Positions 6,271 through 13,428 of a stretch of DNA of 14,004 bases are shown in pieces. Each line of letters begins with the position of its first letter. The stretch's first letter is position 1. The stretch is from Candidatus Gastranaerophilales bacterium (GTDB lineage: Bacteria > Cyanobacteriota > Vampirovibrionia > Gastranaerophilales > Gastranaerophilaceae): NCBI GenBank assembly GCA_910587175.1, contig CAJULH010000052.1, forward strand, positions 1 through 14,004, given 5' to 3'. Under the pieces are notes generated by a model. That model searched no databases and was not told the origin of the DNA. It worked only from the letters and a program-made list of their open reading frames with translations. The position numbers and the translations under genes are program-made.

Positions 6271-9168
6271 TTATTCCCACCATTCAATGAGTATTTTTCC
6301 GTTGGAGCCGTTTCCTCCGGTGTTTGGATTGTATGTACTAACAGAAGGAGTTCCTACTTCCAAAATGCCTGCGCCTCCTCCTCCTGCGCCATATCCTGCA
6401 GCATCAGCATTTTTTCCGTTTGCATTGTCGCCTGTTGTCCCGCCGTTTCCGCCAGCTCCGTATTTATTCAATGTTCCGCCGTTTCCGCCGGCGCTTAATT
6501 TGTTATTTGCATTACTGCCGTTTATACCATCTTCCCCTTTTGTTCCCTGGATGCAGCAGTTTGTGGTAAGGCTTGCGGTACATTGAATATTCAAATAATC
6601 TTTATTATTTATACCTTTACATATATTTGATGTGTTGCCGCCTTTTCCGCTGACCAGGCTGTTTGCATTGGAATCTGCACTGGCAGAGCCTCCGGCAGCG
6701 CCTCCGCCTGCGGATACTATTTTGTTTGTTGTTCCGTATCCAAATATGGTGTTTCCGCCATTTTTTGCAGGAATGAGTTCGTTATTATTGATATATGCTC
6801 CTGCACCGCCTTTTCCTATCCTTATCTTTATTATGTCTCCACTTTTTGCGCCTTGTATTGTATATGTCATAACATTTCCGGAAGCACCCCCGCCTGCAGT
6901 GCCGGTTTCCGCATATTTATAAATGCTTTTTGCAGCATCCCAATATTTATTCCAGCTTATCCTTACATAGCCGCCGCTTCCATTGCCTCCGTCAGCTAAT
7001 CCGTATCCGCCTCCGCCGCCGCAGCCATAGCCTGATGCATTACCGCCTTTGGGGTTAGATAATGTACCGCCTTTTCCGGGTGTGCAGGTAATATTTCCAA
7101 ATATTGTTGCAGCGCCTCCGTCTCCTCCGGTTGTTTCATTGGCAAATGAAGTGGCACCTTCGGCATAAGTTTTTGTTCCGTTATTTGCGCTGTGTCCTGC
7201 GGTGTTTGAAAAGCCATTTACGGCAAGATATTTAACAGAGTTGTTATTTCCTGTAGTTATTGCGCCATATGCTGCATAGTACGGAGATGAAGTTACATAT
7301 GATACGCCGTCTGGAGAGCCTCCATAAGCGCCAACAGATGTCAAATTACCATTTACGAGAGGTGTTGATGTTAATAATGTATTATCTGTGTCATTAAGTA
7401 TTTTGGAAACATAAGTTGTATTTTCGGTTTTTGTATTAAAACCTTTTCCTGCAGTAGGTTTTATAATTTCATTGCTAGAATCAATTTTACCCGCTTTCCC
7501 ACCTGATGCTCCCGCTCCCACCGAAATATGTAAGACTTCTTTTTCGGCTACATTTACAGATTGGATGGGTACTATTTGTCCGCTTCCACCACCGCCACCG
7601 CCGGGACCGTAGTTAAGATATGTTATTCTCATAGCACCGGGTTTGCCATTCTTACCCTTTTGTACATAATTTTGCCAGTTAATTGCGTAGTTTTGATATC
7701 CTGCGCCTCCGCTACAATGCTCTGAACCAAAAATTGTAGATGATTGGTACCCTGTACCGTTAGTGCCTGAACCAGCCTGAGTTACAGCAGCTCTGCCGCC
7801 TGTACCCCCATTTCCGCCTCCATTGCCCCCACCACCGCCACCTCCACCTCCTCCCGCGTGAGTTCTGGCGCTTCCTCCGGGTGCCCCTATTTCCAAACGT
7901 TTATTGTTGGCGAAATCAACATCATCAATTGCACCACCCCCGCCTCCACCACCACCCGGGGCGACAGCAAGAGAATTGTTTCTTGTTCCAAATATTGTTG
8001 CGCCACCACCGCCACCGCCACCAGCACCTCCGCAGCCACCACCTCCACCTCCACCGCCATAGCCAGTAATGCTGCCTCCCCCACCTCCACCACCTTGACC
8101 ATGGGGAATGGATATTCCATTAGAATCTAAAAGCGTTAGCCACTTTGCCGCTCCTCCGTTACCGGCACCCCCTCCTGTACCCCCATCAGTGTCTTTACCA
8201 ATAACTCCATTTTGACCATCAACATTAGAGGTTAATTTTATATCACCTCTTTCTCCACCCCAACCAAAATATGAACTGCTTTCCCTGCTAATGCCGCCTG
8301 CGCCTCCGTTACTTCCGCCAAAACCACCAGTACCTCCGGCATCTGCCCATTTATCTCCGCCTCCCCCGCCGCCAGCTCCGCTGCTGCCATTTAAACCTCT
8401 TGCATTTTCTATAGATGTGAATGCGCCGCCCCCGCCGCCCCCGCCGCCTATTATTATATTTTGCGAAGCAGCGTTATTTAAAGTTATTACTTTATTTAGT
8501 ATGTATCCTCCGCCTCCCCCGTTTCCGCTTCCTGTTGCACTGATGTATAAAGTACCTCCCGAAGCATATCCTCCCCCACCACCGCCACCACCGCATGCGG
8601 TTACAAGAATATTCTTATTTTTTGTAACATTTGGAACATTCCAAGTAAATTCGCCTGGAGCAAGATAATCTATATTGGTAAGTATCTGACCTCCTGCACC
8701 GCCGCCTGCACCACCAGATACAAGAGTTGCCTCAATTTGATTTACCATTGCAGGAACTGTAAAAGTACCTGTGGAACCCGGAGTTGTGTATTCTTTGTAT
8801 CCTGCAGAAGGTGCTGCGCCGCCACCCCCGCCGGCGCCTACAACCGTTATTTTCATATCACCGTTATATCCTACAGGAACGATAAATTCTCCTTCGCAAT
8901 ACTGGCTTCCGTCAGTGTCGGTCTTTACATTGCTGCATTCTGCGGAGCCGTATTCGATTGTATGTGTTTTAGTTTTTTTTCCTGGTAAAGTACCTTCTAT
9001 GGATACTGTCATACTATCATCCATTTTCCTTGTTATCACTGGAGCTAAGGCTGCCAAAAGAAGAGATGCCACAAGCAAAGCCATAAGCATTTCTACGAGG
9101 GAAAAAGCAGGACGATTTTTCGAACTGCAAACGTAGCTCTTTTTAGAGCACAAAAAATTTTCTTTCAT
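6271..9168 (-). CDS. Very large prepilin-like glycine-rich surface protein
   Basis: A 965-residue protein with a type IV prepilin N terminus. A 21-residue basic leader is followed by AFSLVEMLMALLVASLLL, giving a predicted cleavage A21/F22 with the conserved Glu at position +5 (E26) and a hydrophobic helix at about 22-45. The -1 residue is Ala rather than the usual Gly. Residues about 90-965 are extremely glycine-rich, with runs of up to ten Gly. Short beta-like entry strands recur (VPVGYNGDMKITVVGAG at 97-113, FTVPAMVNQIEATLVSG at 136-152, FTWNVPNVTKNKNILVTACG at 174-193, about 532-556, about 765-790). So do TIFG motifs (391-394, 478-481, 688-691, 807-810) and exit strands (MRITYL 513-518, YVRISWN 734-740, KILIEWWE 958-965). 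Known glycine-rich adhesins of this style fold as polyglycine helix bundles, so a surface or pseudopilus tip role is inferred. ATG at 9168 has an AAGG site. Ordinary pilins are 120-200 residues. Confidence 0.88.
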   Translation of the reverse strand: MKENFLCSKKSYVCSSKNRPAFSLVEMLMALLVASLLLAALAPVITRKMDDSMTVSIEGTLPGKKTKTHTIEYGSAECSNVKTDTDGSQYCEGEFIVPVGYNGDMKITVVGAGGGGGAAPSAGYKEYTTPGSTGTFTVPAMVNQIEATLVSGGAGGGAGGQILTNIDYLAPGEFTWNVPNVTKNKNILVTACGGGGGGGGYASGGTLYISATGSGNGGGGGYILNKVITLNNAASQNIIIGGGGGGGGAFTSIENARGLNGSSGAGGGGGGDKWADAGGTGGFGGSNGGAGGISRESSSYFGWGGERGDIKLTSNVDGQNGVIGKDTDGGTGGGAGNGGAAKWLTLLDSNGISIPHGQGGGGGGGSITGYGGGGGGGGCGGAGGGGGGGATIFGTRNNSLAVAPGGGGGGGGAIDDVDFANNKRLEIGAPGGSARTHAGGGGGGGGGGNGGGNGGTGGRAAVTQAGSGTNGTGYQSSTIFGSEHCSGGAGYQNYAINWQNYVQKGKNGKPGAMRITYLNYGPGGGGGGSGQIVPIQSVNVAEKEVLHISVGAGASGGKAGKIDSSNEIIKPTAGKGFNTKTENTTYVSKILNDTDNTLLTSTPLVNGNLTSVGAYGGSPDGVSYVTSSPYYAAYGAITTGNNNSVKYLAVNGFSNTAGHSANNGTKTYAEGATSFANETTGGDGGAATIFGNITCTPGKGGTLSNPKGGNASGYGCGGGGGYGLADGGNGSGGYVRISWNKYWDAAKSIYKYAETGTAGGGASGNVMTYTIQGAKSGDIIKIRIGKGGAGAYINNNELIPAKNGGNTIFGYGTTNKIVSAGGGAAGGSASADSNANSLVSGKGGNTSNICKGINNKDYLNIQCTASLTTNCCIQGTKGEDGINGSNANNKLSAGGNGGTLNKYGAGGNGGTTGDNANGKNADAAGYGAGGGGAGILEVGTPSVSTYNPNTGGNGSNGKILIEWWE

Positions 9169-9270
9169 AATTAACCTTTTTTACGATAAACAATTTCTAA
9201 TGTATAAACAACTTTTCTGATTTCAATATATCATATCACAATATTCATTTCAAGAAGATTTTTGGATGAG
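9169..9270 (-). promoter_or_regulatory. Gap between two minus-strand genes, weak promoter signals only
   Basis: This 102-base gap has no clear terminator. Upstream of the prepilin gene the minus strand has TTGAAA, a 16-base spacer and TACATT, and also TTGTTT, 17 bases and TATCGT (9188-9183). Neither is strong. The octamer TTGTTTAT occurs twice here, 18 bases apart. The prepilin gene may have its own promoter or be read through from 9271-9990. Confidence 0.25.
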
Positions 9271-9990
9271 TTATATGTTTGTCTCATTGCCTTTATTTTT
9301 AATGTTTTCAAATACTTTTTTAGCGCCGTCATGCTCTTTTGCAAGTTTTGTCACAAAATCAATAGCTTCAATATCCCTTGCTATAGCTTCTTTCAGGGAA
9401 AGAATTTCTTCGTATGTTAAAGTTTGCACATTTGTATCAATTTCATATTCCCAAATCTTTTTAAACTTTTGCTGTGCAACCTCGTCAAACCCCGGCAGCT
9501 GCATTTTGTATCCATACCATTTATGGAACTGATGGGTCATTATATAAATATTTACAGGTAAATCCCTTAAAACAAACATTGGAGCTGTTTTAAAGGCAAA
9601 TTTATGCTCTAAAACAATGTTTAGAACAAGAGCATTTATGCCAGAAACCGGTGTTATAAACCCTTCTTCCTCGCCTACAAATTTCAAAAGCTTGTCTGCA
9701 TAAGGAATTTTATAAACTTTTGTTCCGTTTTCTTCAATATATTCAAGAAGTTTTTCCGGGTGTTTAATGTTTTCTTCAACAATTTCTTTTACTTCTTCGT
9801 TGAGCTTTTTTTTATTTTGTTCTGTTTTAGAATTTAAAATAAGCTTAATTCCTGCCTGCGCGTGGGTTTTGGTGGTGGAATTTTTGGATGAATACTGCAC
9901 GTTTTGAAGAGCTGTTTTATATTTTTTTGCGTAATATTTTTCCTGATAGTTTAGTATCCACTCTGTAATTTTTTTGATTAATTTTTCCAT
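9271..9990 (-). CDS. Hypothetical 239-residue protein
   Basis: A protein of unknown function. The ATG at 9990 is preferred because GGAG lies eight bases upstream. The frame can be extended to a TTG at 10050, but that adds 20 residues without any visible ribosome binding site. The N-terminal half (about 1-105) is rich in Lys, Glu and Asn, looks helical and contains no signal peptide. Residues 110-175 are better ordered and more hydrophobic, with FVGEEEGFITPVSGINALVL and MTHQFHKWYGYKMQLPGF among the distinctive blocks. The C terminus is again helical and charged. It looks cytoplasmic or peripheral. It is transcribed in the same direction as the prepilin gene and lies 102 bases upstream of it, so a linked role is possible but not shown. 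I recognise no domain. Confidence 0.72.
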   Translation of the reverse strand: MEKLIKKITEWILNYQEKYYAKKYKTALQNVQYSSKNSTTKTHAQAGIKLILNSKTEQNKKKLNEEVKEIVEENIKHPEKLLEYIEENGTKVYKIPYADKLLKFVGEEEGFITPVSGINALVLNIVLEHKFAFKTAPMFVLRDLPVNIYIMTHQFHKWYGYKMQLPGFDEVAQQKFKKIWEYEIDTNVQTLTYEEILSLKEAIARDIEAIDFVTKLAKEHDGAKKVFENIKNKGNETNI

Positions 9991-10062
9991 TTTGCAGGCT
10001 CCATGGGCTTTTTGTGCGGTTTGCAATTTTAATACAATCTCAAAAGACAATTTCTGAATATT

Positions 10063-10105
10063 AAAAATCGCCCTTAAACAGGATTATACCAGTTTTTGGG
10101 CGATT
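10063..10105 (-). terminator. Rho-independent terminator downstream of pgk
   Basis: On the minus strand AATCGCCC (10105-10098) pairs with GGGCGATT (10073-10066), leading into five T (10067-10063). The loop is long (24 bases) and itself carries a promoter-like extended -10. It lies about 90 bases past the pgk stop at 10196. The sequence between pgk and this hairpin (10106-10195) shows no credible gene. Confidence 0.6.
10083..10091 (-). promoter_or_regulatory. Extended -10 promoter inside the pgk terminator loop
   Basis: The minus strand reads TGGTATAAT, a perfect extended -10 (TGnTATAAT). The -35 region is weak (TTTAAT at 17 bases). Initiation would fall near 10075, within the second stem arm, giving a leader of about 85 bases for the gene starting at 9990. 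Confidence 0.5.
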
Positions 10106-10195
10106 ATTAAATAATGTTAATGGTTGAGTTTTACCATCGTTGTATTCCAGTTTGCTTGCTCATACAAGTGCCTTGGAAACACCGGCTCATGCGTT

Positions 10196-11392
10196 TTACT
10201 TATCATCCAATGCTGCAACGCCCGGGAGCACTTTGCCTTCGATGAATTCAAGGCTTGCGCCGCCGCCTGTTGAAACGTGGGTGAAATCTTCTGCTTTTGC
10301 AAATTTCTTTGCTGCAGAAACTGAATCGCCGCCGCCTATAACAGATGTTGCACCGTTTTTGGTAGCTTCAACGATTGCCGCAAGCACTGCTTTTGTGCCT
10401 TCTGCAAATGCAGGATTTTCAAATGCGCCCACAGGACCATTCATAAGGATTGTTTTAGATGATTTTAAAACATCTGCAAAAGCTTTTCTTGACTCAGGAC
10501 CAGCATCTACGCCTTCAAAACCGTCAGGAATTTCATTGATTTTTACAAATTTGTTTGTGCCGTTTCCTGAAAAATCATCAGTTACAAGTACATCAGTTGC
10601 CATAACAAGCTTTACACCTTTATCAGCAGCTTTTTTCTCAATAGCCTTTGCAACATCCATCTGGTCATCTTCGCAAATTGAATTTCCAATTTTGCCGCCG
10701 TTTGCTTTAACAAATGTATATGCCATACCGCCGCCGATAATCAGATTATCAACTTTGTCGATAAGGTTTTCTAAAACACCGATTTTGGATGAAACCTTTG
10801 CTCCGCCAACAACAGCCGTGAAAGGTCTTGTCGGGTTATCAAGTGCCTGGCTTAGGCACCTTAATTCTTTTTCCATTAAAAGCCCTGAAACTGCAGGTTT
10901 TAAAACTTTTGCAAGTTTTGCTGTAGATGTATGGTTTCTGTGTGCTGCGCCGAATGCATCATTTACGTAGAAATCGCCAAGTTTTGCAAGTTCGTTTGCA
11001 AAAGTCATATCATCATCTTTTGCTTCTTCTGCTTTGTAGTATCTGATATTTTCTAAAAGTGCAACCTGACCTTCTTTTAAAGTTTCAACCATTTTAGGAG
11101 CATCAGCTACATCGGGAATAAACATAACATCTTCCCCTAAAACTTTTGATAAATATTTTGCAACAGGTGCGAGTGTAAATTCAGGATTTTTTTCGCCTTT
11201 TGGACGACCGAGGTGTGCCATTAAAATGATTTTTGCACCTTTTTCTTTAAGGAAATTTACTGTTGGTAAAATTGCCTGGATTCTGGTGTCGTCTGTTACA
11301 TTTTTGTCTGCATCAAGAGGCACATTGATATCAACTCTGACTAAAGCTTTTTTGCCTTTGATGTCACCTAAATCTTTGATTGATTTTTTCAT
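10196..11392 (-). CDS. pgk: Phosphoglycerate kinase
   Basis: This cytoplasmic glycolytic and gluconeogenic enzyme transfers a phosphoryl group between 1,3-bisphosphoglycerate and ADP. The 398-residue length is standard for bacteria. Substrate-side motifs are RVDINVP (19-25), HLGRPKG (60-66) and FGAAHRNH (147-154). Nucleotide-side motifs are GGAKVSSKI (196-204), NGPVGAFE (318-325, usually NGPMGxFE), GGGDSVSA (353-360) and STGGGASLEF (374-383). All are intact. The ATG at 11392 has AAGGAG nine bases upstream and a consensus-like promoter further up. It is a monocistronic unit: neither gap (GAPDH) nor tpi is next to it, unlike many bacteria, and a terminator follows. Confidence 0.97.
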   Translation of the reverse strand: MKKSIKDLGDIKGKKALVRVDINVPLDADKNVTDDTRIQAILPTVNFLKEKGAKIILMAHLGRPKGEKNPEFTLAPVAKYLSKVLGEDVMFIPDVADAPKMVETLKEGQVALLENIRYYKAEEAKDDDMTFANELAKLGDFYVNDAFGAAHRNHTSTAKLAKVLKPAVSGLLMEKELRCLSQALDNPTRPFTAVVGGAKVSSKIGVLENLIDKVDNLIIGGGMAYTFVKANGGKIGNSICEDDQMDVAKAIEKKAADKGVKLVMATDVLVTDDFSGNGTNKFVKINEIPDGFEGVDAGPESRKAFADVLKSSKTILMNGPVGAFENPAFAEGTKAVLAAIVEATKNGATSVIGGGDSVSAAKKFAKAEDFTHVSTGGGASLEFIEGKVLPGVAALDDK

Positions 11393-11456
11393 AAATAATC
11401 TCTCCTTTTATATCCGCAGTTTGCTATTATTGTTCAGGTTTTCTTTTATGAGTTTT

Positions 11457-11485
11457 ATTATATAAAAAAGATAATCAATCTTCAA
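11457..11485 (-). promoter_or_regulatory. Sigma-70-type promoter of pgk
   Basis: Minus-strand TTGAAG (11485-11480), a 17-base spacer and a perfect TATAAT (11462-11457). A start near 11450 gives a leader of about 58 bases that contains the AAGGAG site at about 11402-11407. This is the best -35/-10 pair in the window. Confidence 0.75.
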
Positions 11486-11541
11486 TTTAAAGATTTTTTA
11501 GGAGCCGGATTATCAAAATTGTAAACTTTTTTATCCGTATA

Positions 11542-11570
11542 TTGCAAAGAATGTTTTTTAGCTATAAAAT
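11542..11570 (+). promoter_or_regulatory. Promoter of the 11605-12873 gene
   Basis: TTGCAA (11542-11547), a 17-base spacer and TAAAAT (11565-11570), followed by AGGA at about 11593 and the ATG at 11605. It diverges from the pgk promoter with about 57 bases between the two -35 hexamers. Confidence 0.55.
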
Positions 11571-11604
11571 ATTCAAGCTTGTTAGGTATATAGGAAAATA
11601 ATTT

Positions 11605-12873
11605 ATGAAAATCGCATCAATTAGAAATGACGGCGCTGTTTTGTCATTTTCAAAAAAAATTACAAAATTCACGGGCAAAAAAGAAAACAAGGAAGAAAAT
11701 AAACCTGTAAATAAACTTCCCCTCTATCTTTTGGGTGCTGCTGCATTTGGCGGTGCAATGCTTTTTGCTTCAGGAAAACTTCCGGTGCAAAAAATGGGCT
11801 CAATTGGTTTTGCCGGAAAGAGACCTTCTTTCAGAAAGTTTGAAGTGACAGGAAAAAAAGCTGATATAACAAACGAGTTTAGATTATCGTCTATTGCAAG
11901 AAAACTGGGAATCAATACTCCCAAAATTTCAGCGGACAAAAAATATAAAATATATGGTATGGAAGCAGATCCAAAAACAAATCCGGTTGATGGCAGGCAT
12001 TTTAAAAGTATTTTAGACGACATTTTTAAAATGGATAAAGGGGAGATTTACCATGGCGACCTGGAAAAAGCCCATATATTCTATTCAAAGGATGGGAAAG
12101 CAGAAGTGGATTGCTTCAGGTTTGGCTATCTTTTTAGCGAAAAACCGTGGGAGATTGAAAGAGAGTTTCCAAAGGCTATGTATCCTACAAATGCAACCCA
12201 GTTTGAGAATTTGAGCCTCGGGCATTATATTTCAAAAATTTCGGATGATACTGAAAAAACGAACTTTTTATCTGAATATTTGAAAGAAAGCAGTATTTTT
12301 CACCAAAAACGTGCTGATTTCTTAATCCAATCACACAAAGGCACGCCGGAACAGATACAGTATGAAAAACTTCAAGCGGAACTATTCAACGAGCCTGATT
12401 CTGAAATTACAGATTTATTTAAAAAACGCATAGAGATGCAATACGGGCACAGAAAAATGTTTACGGACTGGGATGAAGGCTTTGGTGCATGCGGTCATAC
12501 ACCGGATGAAACGAGGACGACAGATGCGGTTATTTCGTATTTTGATGTTGTAAAAGCAAATATGCAGTATTTAGAAGATTTAAAGACTGCAAAAGCCGGC
12601 TTGCCGGAAGGAAAGATGCGGGAATATTTGAATTTTGAAGAGCAGTATGCATCCCACTGGCTTAAAAATCATTCTGATTCAATTAAAGGGATGGGCGGCT
12701 GGACATTAAATCCTGAAAATAAAATTAACCAGACCCACAGGCTTGTAAGCGAAGAACAAAGGGGTGCACTGGAAGATTTGTTTAACAAATTTGAACAGAC
12801 TCCGGGTTTTGGTGAAAAACTTACAGCTCTTGATGCCGCAAAAGAAAAGTATCTTGAATTGTTGAAAGTATAA
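11605..12873 (+). CDS. Hypothetical membrane-anchored protein with kinase-like HGD motif
   Basis: A 422-residue protein not assigned to a known family. The ATG has AGGA nine bases upstream. The N terminus carries an FTGK motif (22-25) like two other unknown proteins of this window, then a single hydrophobic segment (39-57). Residues about 75-180 resemble an APH/RIO-type kinase core: K84/K85 and E91 (NEF), then RKLGINTPKI (99-108), then YHGDLEKAHIFY (149-160), and EVDCFRFG (167-174). In kinases of that fold HGDLxxxN supplies the catalytic Asp and (I)DF binds metal. Here the Asn position is His (157) and the second motif is VDC rather than IDF, so activity is uncertain. The C-terminal half (200-422) looks helical and contains a Gly-Cys-Gly-His stretch near 294-298. 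It stands alone, with its own promoter and terminator. The kinase reading is an inference. Confidence 0.8.
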   Translation: MKIASIRNDGAVLSFSKKITKFTGKKENKEENKPVNKLPLYLLGAAAFGGAMLFASGKLPVQKMGSIGFAGKRPSFRKFEVTGKKADITNEFRLSSIARKLGINTPKISADKKYKIYGMEADPKTNPVDGRHFKSILDDIFKMDKGEIYHGDLEKAHIFYSKDGKAEVDCFRFGYLFSEKPWEIEREFPKAMYPTNATQFENLSLGHYISKISDDTEKTNFLSEYLKESSIFHQKRADFLIQSHKGTPEQIQYEKLQAELFNEPDSEITDLFKKRIEMQYGHRKMFTDWDEGFGACGHTPDETRTTDAVISYFDVVKANMQYLEDLKTAKAGLPEGKMREYLNFEEQYASHWLKNHSDSIKGMGGWTLNPENKINQTHRLVSEEQRGALEDLFNKFEQTPGFGEKLTALDAAKEKYLELLKV

Positions 12874-12907
12874 TTTGAAAATGAATGAATACTAATATGT
12901 TCTTAAT

Positions 12908-12935
12908 AAAAGCCCTCCTGAAATTGAGGGCTTTT
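12908..12935 (+). terminator. Rho-independent terminator of the 11605-12873 gene
   Basis: AAAAGCCCTC (12908-12917) pairs perfectly with GAGGGCTTTT (12926-12935) around an eight-base loop, ending in four T, 35 bases past the stop. The A-run on the 5' side also allows function on the opposite strand. Confidence 0.85.
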
Positions 12936-12991
12936 AAATGTTTTGTATAATTTTACTATAAATCCGTTAAAGCGCAGCAATCCAGAAAATT

Positions 12992-13286
12992 AGACTTTCT
13001 GTACCTTTTCTCATACCGGCTTGCAACGTTCATAGAGCTATTAAGCTCATCTTTTATTGTTCGTCTTACTTCTGGTTAGCTTGAAAATCGGAACAAAAGT
13101 TCTCGATTTTACTACGCTCCCTGCGCATACTTCACTCGTAAGACTCAATACTTCGTCAACGATTGAAGCATCAACCCTGCCTTAAGCTATAAAAGAGGCA
13201 GGGTTTCAAACATGCTCACTTTATACATTCGCTAAATATCTCTAATTCCCTTATGCTAACAGTATTCAAAAAGGTACAGAAAGTCT
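12992..13286. repeat. 295-bp element with 18-bp perfect terminal inverted repeats
   Basis: AGACTTTCTGTACCTTTT at 12992-13009 is exactly reverse-complementary to 13269-13286. Nested inside are GAGCT/AGCTC (13035-13048), GTCTTAC (13063-13069) with GTAAGAC (13138-13144), a near-perfect hairpin AAAATCG...CGATTTT (13084-13110), and AACCCTGCC (13173-13181) with GGCAGGGTT (13197-13205). No substantial reading frame is present, and no target-site duplication is evident. Nearby GCGCAGCAATCCAG (12972-12985) resembles the dispersed 'GCAATCCAG' repeats found in many bacterial genomes. It may be a miniature inverted-repeat transposable element, a decayed insertion sequence or a large structured RNA. It explains most of the 545-base stretch between 12873 and 13418 that lacks a confident gene. 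Confidence 0.55.
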
Positions 13287-13359
13287 CGGACTAAGACTAA
13301 TATTAAAATTCTCAATACTTTTTATAAATTTAGCAGTATATGTTCATACGAAGGGAGCT

Positions 13360-13428
13360 ATGGAGCAACCACTTGTTTTTAATGGCAAGTTTAAAAAGAG
13401 ATATAAACAGCTTCATATTAAATTATAG
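13360..13428 (+). CDS. Possible 22-residue small ORF
   Basis: ATG to TAG encoding a short, basic peptide (MEQPLVFNGKFKKRYKQLHI and two more residues). A purine-rich GAAGGGAG precedes it, but its GGAG core is only two bases from the ATG. GAAGG at five bases is the more plausible site. The frame stays open some way upstream without a standard start. It overlaps the 3' end of the convergent XRE gene by 11 bases. It could be a small gene, the relic of a larger one, or chance. Weak call. Confidence 0.2.
   Translation: MEQPLVFNGKFKKRYKQLHIKL

Noticed and set aside
6287..9136. Proline-rich, Ala/Thr-rich and histidine-rich plus-strand frames and two minus-strand frames inside the glycine-rich gene
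   Set aside because: They are shadows of the repetitive GGN codons read on the other strand or in other frames. None has its own start signals or recognisable domains.
6271..9168. CRISPR array or tandem-repeat locus in the GC-rich minus-strand region
   Set aside because: The periodic CCN/GGN pattern is coding glycine repeats in one continuous frame, without constant repeats and unique spacers.
6271..9168. Diversity-generating retroelement target in the glycine-rich protein
   Set aside because: No reverse transcriptase, no template repeat and no adenine-directed variable region could be seen.
9991..10050. TTG start at 10050 for the 239-residue protein
   Set aside because: No ribosome binding site is visible there, while ATG 9990 has GGAG at eight bases. 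The added residues also do not look like a signal peptide.
10117..10970. Open frames overlapping pgk on both strands (276 and 61 residues)
   Set aside because: pgk is unambiguous over this stretch. The overlapping frames have low-complexity Ser/Ala/Pro composition and no ribosome binding sites.
12992..13286. RNase P RNA or another universal structured RNA
   Set aside because: The 18-bp closing helix suggested it, and ACAGAAA appears at 13277-13282 and after, but the conserved GAGGAAAGTCC-type core of RNase P is missing and no tmRNA or 6S signature is seen.
12873..13418. Insertion sequence with transposase
   Set aside because: Inverted ends are present, but no reading frame of transposase length or motif lies between them and no target duplication is evident.
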